This document shows positions 11,288-22,032 of a stretch of DNA of 64,000 bases, piece after piece. The DNA is from Rhexocercosporidium sp. MPI-PUGE-AT-0058 (taxonomy: Eukaryota; Ascomycota; Leotiomycetes; Helotiales). The notes under the pieces are model-generated. The model saw only the letters and a list, made by a program, of their open reading frames with translations. It searched no databases and was not told the origin of the DNA. How positions within the stretch are numbered: the stretch's first letter is position 1; the number at the start of each line of letters is the position of its first letter. The stretch lies in contig JAGTJL010000020.1 in NCBI GenBank assembly GCA_020746875.1, positions 248,001-312,000 of the forward strand, in the 5' to 3' direction. Position numbers and translations under genes: made by a program.

Positions 11288-13133
11288 GGCCTGTTCTCAA
11301 AGCTTTAAGATCTCCGGCGACTCCGAAATGAAATGGTCTCTTGGTGGGTAACCTACCTCAAGTCGTGAAAGGCGGACGATGCGGATGGTATTGGGCTAAG
11401 ACATAGCGTATGACTATTTGAGATGGATGTTGTTTTTGTGAGGACTATAAGAGGATGTTGTTGAAGAAGTTTGTTTGGGAAAATTTTCTTTGACAAGAGG
11501 TCAGCGATGAAGAGGTTCTCTGGGTAGAAACTTTGAGGACTTTATACAGAGCAGACCGAGTCTGTCTCACTAAGGCAGTTTGTCGCGTCAGCCATTTCGA
11601 TTGATACTTGTCTTGGGCAGTAGTTTAACTGATTTGCCTAGACGTGAATACTTATCTCATCCGCCAACCAGCTCCGCTTTCGAGCGGACAGCGAACGGGT
11701 TGCTTAGTGAATGTAGTTACTACTAGTAACTACTAGTAACTCACTAGTTACTGTCGTTGTATATATAGGCGACAGAGTGAACAAAGTAGTGAATAAACTA
11801 ATAATTAAATGAATGGACATGGTCAAACCACCGAAAGTAAACATGCTCAGAAATATGACCCTTCCTTGGGTTTAGGTTCAATCGACTACTAGGAACAAAT
11901 GGATTGGTTGTCTGCTGTGCAAGTGAAGTCATGCATTCTAAGCGATGGGCGAGTACTACTTCTTTAAGTTCTTTTGTGCATATAATTCACAAAAAAGGAT
12001 CATCTAAGTTCCATCAATGTCTAGTTATGCAAGTCAATTTGTACTGTTTTAAGTCCAAGCTAGCGATAGATAAGGAGGTATGAATAGAAGGAAATGCCAG
12101 ACCTTATATGCTACCAAGAAATTAAAAGACGCAACTCGTCCTACAAATGAGATCAAGAAGCAAGACTCATGTTCACTCGAAATGGATGTCGAATGAATCA
12201 GATTTTATTGTGTGTGCGAGCGACAGGAAGGTGAACAAGTGAGCGGGCATCGCTTAAAATCTTTTCAAAAATCAATAATCGAAGCGACAAAATGTAGAGT
12301 AAGTAATTGCTTAACGCTCCTATAGCTCCTGCTCGGCAAATCATTCAGACCGATGCCACTTGTTGAAGTATTGACAACTATCTGCTGAGTCCTGGAGGAG
12401 GTGGCCTCGTTTATGTACAACAATCCTCAAGCTACTCTTTCCATGAAAATACAGGGGAGCAGCGAAATCATGCGAGAATTTAATCACATGGACAGTCTCA
12501 CTCAAGTGCTTTATGCAAGTGACAAGTGACAAACGATAAACGCCAAGATCGACACAAATGGACTGGAGATCCATGATCTGCGAGGGTGAAAGAATGAAGC
12601 TGTGAACGAGGACTTTACTCCATGTGACATATTTGTTCATAACTTCTGCAGTGATTCATTGTACCCCTTAGGAATTGATCAGAGAGACAGCGGTCGTTTA
12701 TCAGAGTTCAACACACGCATCATCACATGGATTGGACTTGCTTGCTGAAAGGTAGCAGGCAAATTCAAAGAATAACCCTTGAAACCGCATGGAGTTTGCG
12801 ATGGATTGTTCGGCTCAGAAGCCCCGCAGCCATTCAAGTGATTGTTGTTACGGTAAGAGAGAAGCCCGCAGGGAGAAAGCGAGGGAAAATCGATAACCTT
12901 GCGGATACCTGCAACTTTCTTGGCATATGAGCCACATGAAGACTTAGACTTCGAATTTGCGTAAGAATCGAAGGTTAGCTGCTCACAGATGTCCCCACAT
13001 AGTGTCCTCATGTAGAATAGCAAATTAAAGCAAAGCAGAACGATGGAGACGAAAGCATCATCAAGTACATGTATACAAGCTTTTCTATTCACGTTTCGCA
13101 ATAAAAACGCCATCCAATCCAACACGTACCTGT
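11288..13133. other. Gene-poor 1.8 kb with short direct/inverted repeats
   Basis: No convincing gene. Minus-strand ORFs at 12341-12640 and 12679-13125 lack recognisable motifs, and the second probably lies in the 3' region of the Trm4 gene. The one visible structure is the TACTAGTAAC repeat at 11714-11752, listed separately. Confidence 0.4.
11714..11752. repeat. ACTAGTAAC direct and inverted repeat
   Basis: Two adjacent copies of TACTAGTAAC (11721-11730 and 11731-11740) are flanked by GTAGTTAC on the left and CACTAGTTAC on the right. The block is therefore both tandem and nearly palindromic (AGTTAC against GTAACT). It lies in intergenic DNA with no gene nearby on either side for 400 bp. Confidence 0.7.
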
Positions 13134-16053
13134 CTACGAAACGCCTCCTAATTGACCCTCAACTCCGCCTGTACCATTCAATTGCTCCTCAGAACCACCA
13201 GTATCTTCACCATTGGCGATCTTCTCAGCCTTGACATCGGGTATATGGTTGTTCAGGTCCGCGACAATAGTTCCGTAGGGACCGGGCTTGATGACACCTT
13301 CCAACTCCTCGCTCTCAAGTGGCTTTGCAGATTCAATCGCACCCGAAGTGTCCACCTTGACTTCTCCATCCTCGACCTTGAAGCCAGGAGCCACATCCTT
13401 GGCACCCTCCTCTTCGGCTCTTTTAGCAGGGAAGTGATTGTTGACGAGCGGCGTGGTGTCGTTGAATATACGCAGTAACATGGCTGTTCTATCTTCCTTG
13501 GCCAGCATGAGGTTCAAAGAGTGCAAACTTCGCCACAGGGGGAGGACCATGCGCTCTTGGAAACCGTCTTCGGCATCGCTAGGTTCGATGCGGAGAACGC
13601 AGCAGCCCATACCGATGTTCTTGACATGCTCACCAATCTCGCCCAGGTTCTTCCAGGCGCCGTCGGAGACCTTGGGGAACATCTCGATAAGTAGACTACG
13701 AAGAGTTTCTTTCTTGTAGAGACGGACAACGCGCTCCTCGCCGACATAGCCTTCGAGGATGGGCATGCCTTCAGATTGTATCCGCCATTTGCAGACACCT
13801 TCTGCCTGAACGTCTTGCTTCATGAACATCTTGACACCTCCATGGATGAATTTGATACCTTTACCTTCGTTCTCGGTCAAGATATCGCGGATCAAGGCAG
13901 ATGTGTAGTAAATGGTCTTGGCTGGCTCGCCTTCCGCGTTTCGCACCATAAATCTGTCCCTTGGGAACCGAGGGGATAGCTTGTAGAATCCCTCGATGGA
14001 CTTAACTTCGGGGTGATCGCCAGAGATGTATTTGAATGGTTCCTCAAATTGTTGACCAGATCTGTTCTTAACCGGTCGAGGGGCTGGTACGTCAGATCGC
14101 ATATCTCCAGGTCGAGTAGTCATATCCAATTCTGCTCCTGGTGGTGGTGGGTAATGAACCTCTCTGTTCTCCAGACTAGCTTCGGCTGGCTCATCAATAT
14201 CCTCCTTAACCTTCAACTTCTTGGTCTCCATAACGGCATCAATGATGGGCTCATCTTCAGCAGGGCGCTTCAGGGAATTTTGCGTCGCGTCCGGCTCTGG
14301 ATTGGCTTGGTTTTGACGAGCAACAGGTGGTACCTCCGCTTCGGTATCCACAACGGGTCTCGTTAAAGCATCAGCTGCCTCAATCTTGGGCGCAACAGAT
14401 CCTCCATCTGCAGGTGCAGGCTGGGCCATAATCTCCTCGACGATGGAGGTGATTGGTGGCTTTACATCGGTCTTCTTCGACTCTGATTCAGGCTTGGCCT
14501 TGAATTCGGACATCTTCTGCAAAATCGCAATGAAGAAGCCACCTGTATCTTGAAGATGAGCATAGACACGCATACATCTCTCGAATGGAATGTCTGTTGT
14601 GGTGGGTGTGAACATGCCCTCGACCAGCTTTTCGGTAGCAGGCGTCGATCCATGCTCAGCGACATGTGCCTCGACATCTTTCCACGAGTACCAGACTTTA
14701 CCACTCTTGTCCATGATGCTCCAGCTTTTCAAACCCTCACGTCTCTTCAGGAGCGGCAATTGATGATCACTCGAAAGCAGTCGAACCTTGTCAACACCCC
14801 CGCATCTCTCAATGGCAGATGCAATGACAGCCTCGTTCTCCACAGGATTCATACTGCAGGTAGAGTAAACTACACGTCCACCGGCCTTGAGCATTTGAAG
14901 AGCTCGAACCAAGATTCGGACTTGTGTAACGTAAAGACCCAAGGCATTTCCTGGACCCCAATCCTGCCACAGATTGACATTCTTTCGCATTGTACCATCT
15001 CCTGAGCACGGCACATCCGCCAGGATCCGGTCGAATTTGAGGTATCTGTTGGCAGCGGGATTGTCGGGAGTAGCTGGAAGTTTGATGGATGGGAACATCG
15101 TCGCATCGTGATTGGTAACAATCAAATTGGGCGACGAGAGACGCTTCAACTGATGGATCAACATGTGGCTGCGCTTGTAGTCGGAGTCATTGGCAATCAA
15201 TAATCCAGTAGCTCTTCCATTATCCGTTGAGTCAACCTCGAGGTTCTCCGCATCCTCCAACATCATTGACTCAACACCTGGGCTAACCTCCCGGCCATCC
15301 TCCTGTGCGTGCATCTGGAGCGACTTGCGCATCCGTGCCTCTTCTCCTCGGTGTACCATCTCCAACAATTGCGCAGCCTTACTACCTGGCGCTGCACACA
15401 TATCGAGGACGGTCATTCCAGGTTGAAGATCCATTACCAATGGTGGAATCATGCTAACAACTTCTTGTCTGCTGATATTACCAACGCTCGTCTCGGATAC
15501 TAAGTACTTTTGAAAGGCTGCGAACGGAGGGAATCGTCGAATAACGTTCTTCGGGGTTGTCATCCACCATGCGAGCTCGTCTGGGTACCATGGGACTGGA
15601 AGAGGGGGTTCGACGAGGGTGCCGTCATAGTGAGAGATTTTTGAAATTTCGGGGACGTATCGTTCTTTGAGAAGCTTCTGTACTGCAAGCGCATGTCTGC
15701 GAATTGATCAATATAATGTCCAAAGGGCTCAGAGGGGGAATTAATCCATACCCTTTTGACCCCGCGAAACGGAAGCTGTTGGGCAATTCCCGCTTCAATG
15801 CATCCCAGAAATCGTCTCTCTCTTCATTCGATATTCTCAACACGGTATTGTAGTATCTCTCGAGGCGCTCATTGTGTTTGGGAACCTTGTCGAAGCTGAC
15901 CCGATTGTCTTCTCCCCCGCCACGACGATTGTCCCGCCCTCCACGACCTCTGCCGCCGCCTCCTCGTCCTCGACCGCGACCGCCCTGTGGTACATTAGAA
16001 TCGATGGATCGATTCGGGCATAGAGAACTCACTTTGTTTCCTCCGCGGCCCAT
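13134..16053 (-). CDS. NCL1: tRNA (cytosine-5)-methyltransferase, Trm4/NSUN2 type
   Basis: Three exons on the minus strand, 16033-16053 (only 21 nt), 15752-15984 and 13134-15696, give 938 aa. The N-terminus is an RGG-rich RNA-binding tract directly after MGRGGNK. Then come the NSUN family's PUA-like/N-terminal region (FPPFAAFQKYL), SAM-binding motif I VLDMCAAPGSK (181-191), DVPCSGDGT with Cys315, and VYSTCSMNP with catalytic Cys365. These are the two cysteines of the Trm4/NSUN mechanism. It methylates C5 of cytosines in several tRNAs in the nucleus using S-adenosylmethionine. An acidic, low-complexity linker (about 500-600) and long tail make it larger than yeast Trm4 (684 aa), as is usual in moulds. 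Placing the intron between MGRGGNK and GGRGRGR rather than reading through removes a non-RGG insert. Confidence 0.95.
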
Positions 16054-16412
16054 GATTTATTGTTGTTGGGTCGAATTGCGGAATTAATTGGAGTTGGTTA
16101 TCAGCTTTCCTATCAGTGTCTCATTTTCGCAAAAATTAAAGCTCGAAGCTCTGGCGGGGAATGGATAAGGAAGAACTATTCGCCGATATCACGTGCCAGA
16201 TACTTCCAACCCCTCCCAGAACCCTGCAGATGGCACTGCAGGTGAATGAGACTTGAATCACCTCACTTTTCCTTAAAAAATCAGAGAAACCCAACTACAT
16301 CTCCGTGATATTGGAGTACAATGAGTATATCTGTCGATGCTTCTGCACCTTCCGCTGCAGTCCCTCTCGGGTTTTTTCAAAACCGCCAACATCCAGACCA
16401 CTAAATCCTCTC
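16054..16412. other. Short intergenic stretch
   Basis: About 0.36 kb between the Trm4 start and the NIF3-like gene's stop, both minus strand. It should contain the Trm4 promoter. Nothing distinctive is visible. Confidence 0.4.
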
Positions 16413-16801
16413 TCAAAAATCCTCCAATCTGAACACCCCATAAGCAACCTCCTCATAAGGATGAGCACTAGCAAGACCATCAGATTTCCATTCCTTGCAG
16501 GAAGGATACGTTCTACTTACATCTTCAACGCCTCGACTGCCTTCTTCGCAACATCCTCGCCAAGACACAGCGTCTCAACCCTCACTTCCTGCGTTTGCTC
16601 CAACACACCCGGACTTCCAATATGAGGGACTGCTGTTTCTCCAGGACGAAACTGACCAGTTCCAATCGAGCTCCAGCAAACTTCCGTATAGTTTCCAGGA
16701 CCGGGATGTCGACCTGCTCCGGCAGAGAAGATTGCCGTTTTGCAAGCTTCGAGAGCTGCTGGCGGTACGAAGAAGATCAGCCTGAAGCGTGGAGTTGTCA
16801 T
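16413..16801 (-). CDS. Small NIF3/YqfO-like (PII-like fold) protein
   Basis: Two exons, 16521-16801 and 16413-16467, encode 111 aa; the intron (GTAAGT...CTAG) splits the second-last block. The sequence has FFVPPAALEACKTAIFSAGA, YTEVCW, GQFRP and, after splicing, AHPYEEVAYGVFRLEDF. These are hallmarks of the small domain found inserted in bacterial YqfO/NIF3 proteins and as a stand-alone protein in bacteria and fungi. The fold resembles PII/CutA trimers and is thought to bind a small ligand or metal. No reaction is established. It has no signal peptide or membrane segment. The AHPYEE motif appears only with this splice, which supports the model. Confidence 0.85.
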
Positions 16802-17078
16802 TGCAAAGGCGTGATTTGGATTGAGTTAGTGCTTAGTAGATTGGGTAGAAAAGAGGTAAAGCAAGTGTTCTACTTCAGAAGGGTTGCTTTTTTTTCTCAC
16901 TGCTCAGTCTATTTCATCACGTGAAAAGTTTCCATCCCACTATTGGTTATTTGGCTGGAGGCTAGATTCTGATCGGTAGCTTTATTTTACGTATGAAGAA
17001 GTTCTCATTTGTCATTCATACTCATATTCATATTTCTTGTCTCAGATCCGAATCCTGGCTTCCGGCTTTCAATCAAAA

Positions 17079-18353
17079 ATGAATTCCTCCTCAAATACGG
17101 AGTGCTTCTCAGCCTCTGCTCATGACATTAGGTACATGACAAGTCTTAGTCTTGAGAGCAATATCAGTACCGCTGCTACCGACAAGATATTCCATTATCA
17201 CCGTGGTCTTGAGCATTTGAATGGCTCAAAACCAATCCTTGTTTTGATTCATGGATATCCTCAGTCGTACGTTTTCAGCTATGGATGATCTGAAAGTAGC
17301 ATTCCTATGCTGACAACTCCCCAGGAACTTCATGTATGTGAAGAGTTCAATACTACATTATTTTCCCTTTAATGTTTTCTCGTACTATATTCACTCATGC
17401 TATCTTGGTTACTTTCATTCGTGTATAGTCTGTTTGCATCTAACATCAGACACGTAGGTGGAGACATGTAAATCCACCCCCAACCTCCCCCTCAAACACA
17501 ACATTGACAACACGCAGATAATCCCTCTCCTCCCGCCTAATATACCCCTCTTCATCCCCGACGTAAGCAACCCACCACTACCCAACACCCAAGCTCAACA
17601 TCTCAGATCCCAGGCTACGGCCGTTCGTCCCCCCTCACAACCCCCTACAGCAAACTCAACACCGGCCTCTCTATCCTCAACACTCTCCACACCCTCCTCC
17701 CTCCATCAGATTCAATCCATCGCATAATCCTAGCCGGCCACGACCGCGGCGCCCACATCAGCCAGCGCCTGACCGTCTCCAAACCCCACCCTTCCTTCGA
17801 AATCCTCGGCACGATCCTCCTAGATATAACCCCCTCTCTAACACGCTGGTCTAGCTTCAGCTCGCCATCAACAGCCGTAGGAGGTTTCCACTGGCCGTTC
17901 CTAGCGAATGTGAGTTTAGCGACGAGTATGATCAATGCGCTAGGCGGAGACGTATGGGCGAGATTCTGCTTGGAGCGGTGGGGCGGGAACTCTGTCTCTG
18001 CTTTACAACGCTTCAAGGAGAATCAAGCGTGGGACGTCTACATGAGTCATTTCAAGCGTGAGAGTGTCGTAGAGGCTAGTTGTGATGATTACCGTGCTGG
18101 TGCGGAGGAAGATGTCACATTACAGCAGGAAGATCAGAAGGAGGGACGGAAGATGGATTGTCCTGTGCTGAAAGTGTATTCCGAGTTGTTTCTGGGTGCG
18201 AAGTATGATATGCGAGCTGTCTGGCAGGAGTTCATGGGGAAGGGGACACTGGAACTTGTGGGTATTGGAGGGGGTTCTGGGCACTTTGTTGCTGAGGAGG
18301 CGCCGGAGGAGACTGCGGGGGCAATGGTGAGGTTTTATGAGAGGGTTGCCTAA
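17079..18353 (+). CDS. Alpha/beta hydrolase, epoxide-hydrolase-like
   Basis: Five exons: 17079-17266, 17325-17333 (9 nt), 17458-17467 (10 nt), 17518-17562 (45 nt), 17607-18353; 332 aa. The tiny exons restore a continuous block: HGYPQS, NFMWRHI, IPLLPPNIPLFIPD, IPGYGRS. This is the oxyanion HGxP loop and strand/cap start of the epoxide hydrolase/haloalkane dehalogenase group. The nucleophile elbow AGHDRGAH puts Asp130 at the nucleophile position, and SGHFVAEEAPEE near the C-terminus supplies the catalytic His. It would hydrolyse an ester, epoxide or haloalkane; the substrate is unknown. A longer in-frame start at 17037 uses TTG and is rejected. Without the micro-exons the frame breaks. Confidence 0.85.
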
Positions 18354-18438
18354 ATTTGGTTTTGTGTGTCTAATGAATAAATGACAATATGATATGATAT
18401 ATCTCTGCTCTCTGCTGGAGGGAGAACTAAATTCCAGC

Positions 18439-19298
18439 TCACCCAAAGACCCCCTTCCACCCCGGATTAACCGTCTCCTCCCCATCAAAGAAGAAAGCAA
18501 AACCAAGTACACAAGCCAGGAAATCATTAAGAACGCACCGAACAAAAGAACAGACTCCTGATCAGCAACCAGCTGCGCTTTCTCCTTCCCCTCCACCATG
18601 AAACTCATAAGCAAACCCCTCCCTAGCCATGGATACTTTTCGCACAAAGACCAGAGACCAATGACAAGCGAGATTGCCAATATATACAGCAAGATGGGGA
18701 CGATGTAACCTAGGAGCAATATAGTTATGAACCATGATGGGAGCACGGCGTTGGCGAATGCTGTGAAGATGGGGAGGAATTGGAGCATGGCTGCGAAGAA
18801 TGCGCGAGATCCGTCGTCCACAGATTGAGGCTGTAGGTTGAGACTCGGTGTTGGATTTGAAGAGGCCTGCATCCTGGCGTAGATGAATATGAACACTTCG
18901 CAAATCAACCAGGGCACGAGGAAGCCGAACCCAAGGCATTTACTCCAAGGTACGCCTTGGAAGCTTGCTAGGCGTATGGCCTGGGGAAGCGGGCCCATTA
19001 TGAATAGCAGCCAGCGGACAGAAGTCGATGGTGCGATTCCAGTGCCAGTCACAGCGTGTTGGGCGTGAGGGACACCTACGCCCACACCACCGCGATCTTT
19101 GGGGCAATCGTCATAAAAGCGGTCATGGAGTACAACCCGAAATGATTGCCAAAACGATACGTTAGATCGCATCCTCCAGATATTGACTATACGACCTAGA
19201 GTGAACGCCAAGTCGAGGATGCATACCAGAGGTGAGCTGCGTAGGTATGTGCTATAGCGGATGCTGAGCCCACAGACTCGTCCGCTAGGTTGGGTCAT
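18439..19298 (-). pseudogene. Multi-pass membrane protein of unknown function, apparent frameshift
   Basis: The minus-strand frame starting at 19298 (MTQPSGRVCGLSIRYS) has at least four hydrophobic segments: around WLLFIMGPLPQAIRL, GFLVPWLICEVFIFIYA, the long stretch WFITILLLGYIVPILLYILA, and VLLFGAF. As written it runs on into the antisense of the hydrolase gene. From about 18530 a second frame instead continues LNDFLACVLGFAFFFDGEE and NPGWKGVFG and stops at 18439, which looks like a natural membrane-protein end. One missing base near 18529-18532 would join them, so this is either a frameshifted gene or a sequence error. The 5' end is also uncertain: the frame is open further upstream (SWQTLFWIITTLSLNI) and may need another exon. 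It resembles unnamed Pezizomycotina membrane proteins; no function is proposed. Confidence 0.55.
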
Positions 19299-19821
19299 GA
19301 TGTTCAGGGAGAGGGTTGTGATTATCCAGAAGAGGGTCTGCCAGGATACCTCCGGACTCGAGGATGGGGTTTCTGGCGAGGCGGCAGATGTTGCTTTTTA
19401 TTTCCATTCTAGTTAGGGTAGATGCATTTTTCAAGTGAGGCTTGGGACTTATGGGCTATCATGACTACTGCGTTAAATTTTGCATATGTTGTATCTCATG
19501 CTTTGACCTTGTGGACATTGAGGTTTAGAGGTCAGATGGAGGAAGGAAGATGTGGAGCTGAGAGTGAGGGTTTTGGAGACTGCGGCTGCGGAGCGCCACC
19601 ATCACACAAGCCAGCCAATGAGATGAGATGGGTTTAAAACCCAATGAATATGCTATGCGACAAAGTTTTTCTGTTAAGTCGTTCAGCAAGTGAACGCCGT
19701 TCCTTTTCTTCAAAATGTTCAGCTCGTCTCGTCTCGTCTCGTCTCGTCTCATAGTATCGGCAATTTCCCTCTTCTTCTTCTTCCTCCTCCACAATCTTAC
19801 CATGACTTTATACGCCCCAGT
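19299..19821. other. Intergenic region with GTCTC microsatellite
   Basis: About 0.5 kb between the membrane-protein start and the aldolase-like gene's stop. It contains the 5' part of the former and a (GTCTC)5 run at 19726-19750. No other gene is supported. Confidence 0.4.
19726..19750. repeat. (GTCTC)n microsatellite
   Basis: Five perfect tandem GTCTC units with a partial sixth on the left, in the 3' flank of the aldolase-like gene. Confidence 0.85.
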
Positions 19822-20878
19822 TTACCACTTATAGTCAATCCCGGCCTCACTCTCCATAAGATCAAAGGTCGGCTTCGCACTAAACCATCCCGCCATCTCT
19901 GTCCCCACAGTCTTGAACGTATACTCCGCATCCTTATCATCGATCTTAACCGTCTCGTGGCCCCTCCCACCAGCAGCCGCATCAGCCAGCAACTGCGCAT
20001 GGCAGCACTTCTCCAGACTCATGAACCAGAATACCGCGGCCTCGATACTTTGCGCGCAAGTCAGGAGGCCGTGGTTCTGGAGGAGCGCGGCTTTGCCCTT
20101 CCCGAGCGCGGCGGCGATGGCGATACCTTCATCTTCTGCGAGCACGATGCCCCGGAAAGAGGAATATAGCGCGATGTCGTTGTGGAAGGCGCAGGAGTCT
20201 TGGGTGATGGTGTCAAGGTTGCGGCCGAGGGTGCAGAAGGCGCGGCCGTAGATGCTGTGAGAGTGAGCGACGCAGTTCACTTCTGGGCGGGCTGTGTGAA
20301 CTGCGTGGTGAATCATGTAGGCTGGGTATTTCGTTAGTTTTGCGTGTGAGATAAGGAGGAACTGGGATAGGACGTACCGGCTGCGTTCAAGAGACGGCAT
20401 GGTCCGCCGTCGACGACTTGACCTTCTGGGTTGACAAGGATGAGATCTGAAGCCTTCAGAAGTGGCCATGCGACTCCGAATGGGTTGACCCAAAAATGGT
20501 CTGGGTGAACAGGATCCTGTTACTGTCATTAGCACAACCCAACTCATCACGGTCAAAATAAACAAGACACTGGACCTCTCCAAGCCCATCCATTCCATCC
20601 AAATCCAAGTAGGAAAACCCGAAACTTACCCTCAAAGTAATATGCCCAGCAACACCCTCATCGAAGCCAAACTTCGCAAAGATCCTGAACGCCAAGGCGA
20701 GCCTCCCTTTCTGATACTCCCTCTCCTCATACTTATCCTCGAACTTCTTAGGGCCGGGGAATCTCGGCATGGTGATCTCCTTCTTGGCGGCTTGCGATTT
20801 GGAAAGGCCGGGCTCGTGAGTTGCGGTGCCGGCTTGCTGGCTCTCGCTGCCGTTGGATGTTGCGGATGGTGGTGCCAT
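19822..20878 (-). CDS. Class II aldolase/adducin-domain protein
   Basis: Three exons, 20630-20878, 20378-20516 and 19822-20321, encode 295 aa. After a short Ser/Gln-rich N-terminus and KKEITMPRFPGPKKF, the domain begins with REYQKGRLALAFRIFAKFGFDEGVAGHITLR. It continues (second exon) DPVHPDHFWVNPFG, then has the metal ligands HSH (His149, His151) and QNHGLLT with His213, the three Zn ligands of the L-fuculose-phosphate aldolase fold. This combination is typical of the large fungal class II aldolase/adducin group. The actual substrate is unknown, and many members lack a proven activity. An upstream GTG-initiated extension (to 21025) is not supported. Its neighbour to the right is a minus-strand amidohydrolase, but their 1.1 kb spacing argues against co-transcription. 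Confidence 0.9.
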
Positions 20879-22032
20879 TTTTGATGTTGTGGTGGTGAAC
20901 AATCTAGGTTCGGCTGTGAGTGCGAGTTTAGGATTATGAGATTGCAAGGGCTGGATTTTGTATGTTTCTGAAGATGGAGGCTTTTGAGGTGCAGTGATTG
21001 CGAGATCTCGGCATATGCAACACACTTCAATGCAAGGCGGTACGAAATACTCCCTCCCTCTATACGACAGGAACTAATGTGCAGCCGATGAGAATTGAAG
21101 ATGGGCGTTTGCCAGTACTTACTTCACACGCTGACGTGGCTCAGCTAAGCTTAACGTGGAATTTCTTGGCTTTTCACAGGATGTAAGACGAAGATGCTCA
21201 AGCGGGCAATGGTTCGTGAAGCGACGTGATATAGGCCGTATGAAAGAAGAGTTGATATATGGTAACAACAATGTGAAGTTGAGAAGAGATGAAGATGGAA
21301 GGAGATGATGTTGAGAGAAGGGTTACTAGGAGGGGTCTTTAAGCTGTGTACTAGCTCTACCGGGACGGATGACGGCGTACTTATAGAGGCGGCGAGGTCG
21401 GTAGATCGGAAATTCTAGATAGTGAAGGTCCTACTGAGTTTTTTGTTTTAGTAAAGCTGCCCTGCGCTGTGTCTTGCTAATGCGAGATGGTGGCGTGAAA
21501 TAAGTCATGGTTCGGAAGGTGGTGTGGTGGGCAGGGCGTCAGGTCGATTGCGGGGTACAGTACATGAGCCGAGGCAAATGAGGAAATGTTCATTACTAAG
21601 CGAACAGAGGGAGTGATGGGGGTTTCTTGAGTTGTAAATAGACTTCCATATTGGGCAAAATACACATTGAGGAAATGGGTATTGGTCGAGCGCTATTCTA
21701 GAAGAAGACTCAAGAATATTTATTACACAGATGAGGGTCTTGGCCAGTTTTTGTACCTAGGTATGTGACGGCCAAGTCCTTAGTGCTGATACCCGGGAAC
21801 TAACTGCCTTTGCTGGTGCTGATGCTGACGAAAAAGTAGTGAACTAGATCGGGTATGAGAGCGTAAATCTGACAGCCGGCAGGTCAGTGCAGTAAAACTC
21901 CATCACTCATACCGAAAGCATAGAAAATTCGTTCATCTCGGCGAGACCTTCAATCCAAACGAGTGCTTCCTTCGCCTCCCAGGCTCGTATGAAATCCTCA
22001 TCTCAAACACCATCAACTAGATTTCGCACCCA
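20879..22032. other. Intergenic region
   Basis: About 1.15 kb with the aldolase-like promoter and the amidohydrolase 3' flank. No supported gene or repeat. Confidence 0.4.

Noticed and set aside
12341..13125. Two minus-strand ORFs (12341-12640, 148-aa 12679-13125)
   Set aside because: No recognisable motif, mixed composition, and they lie just beyond the Trm4 stop, probably in its 3' region.
18120..18438. Extension of the membrane-protein ORF under the hydrolase's last exon
   Set aside because: Polar translation antisense to a well-supported exon; the natural end is in the next frame at 18439.
20456..21025. Longer N-terminus for the aldolase-like gene from 21025
   Set aside because: The codon at 21025 is GTG and the extra residues are low-complexity; the ATG at 20878 fits the family.
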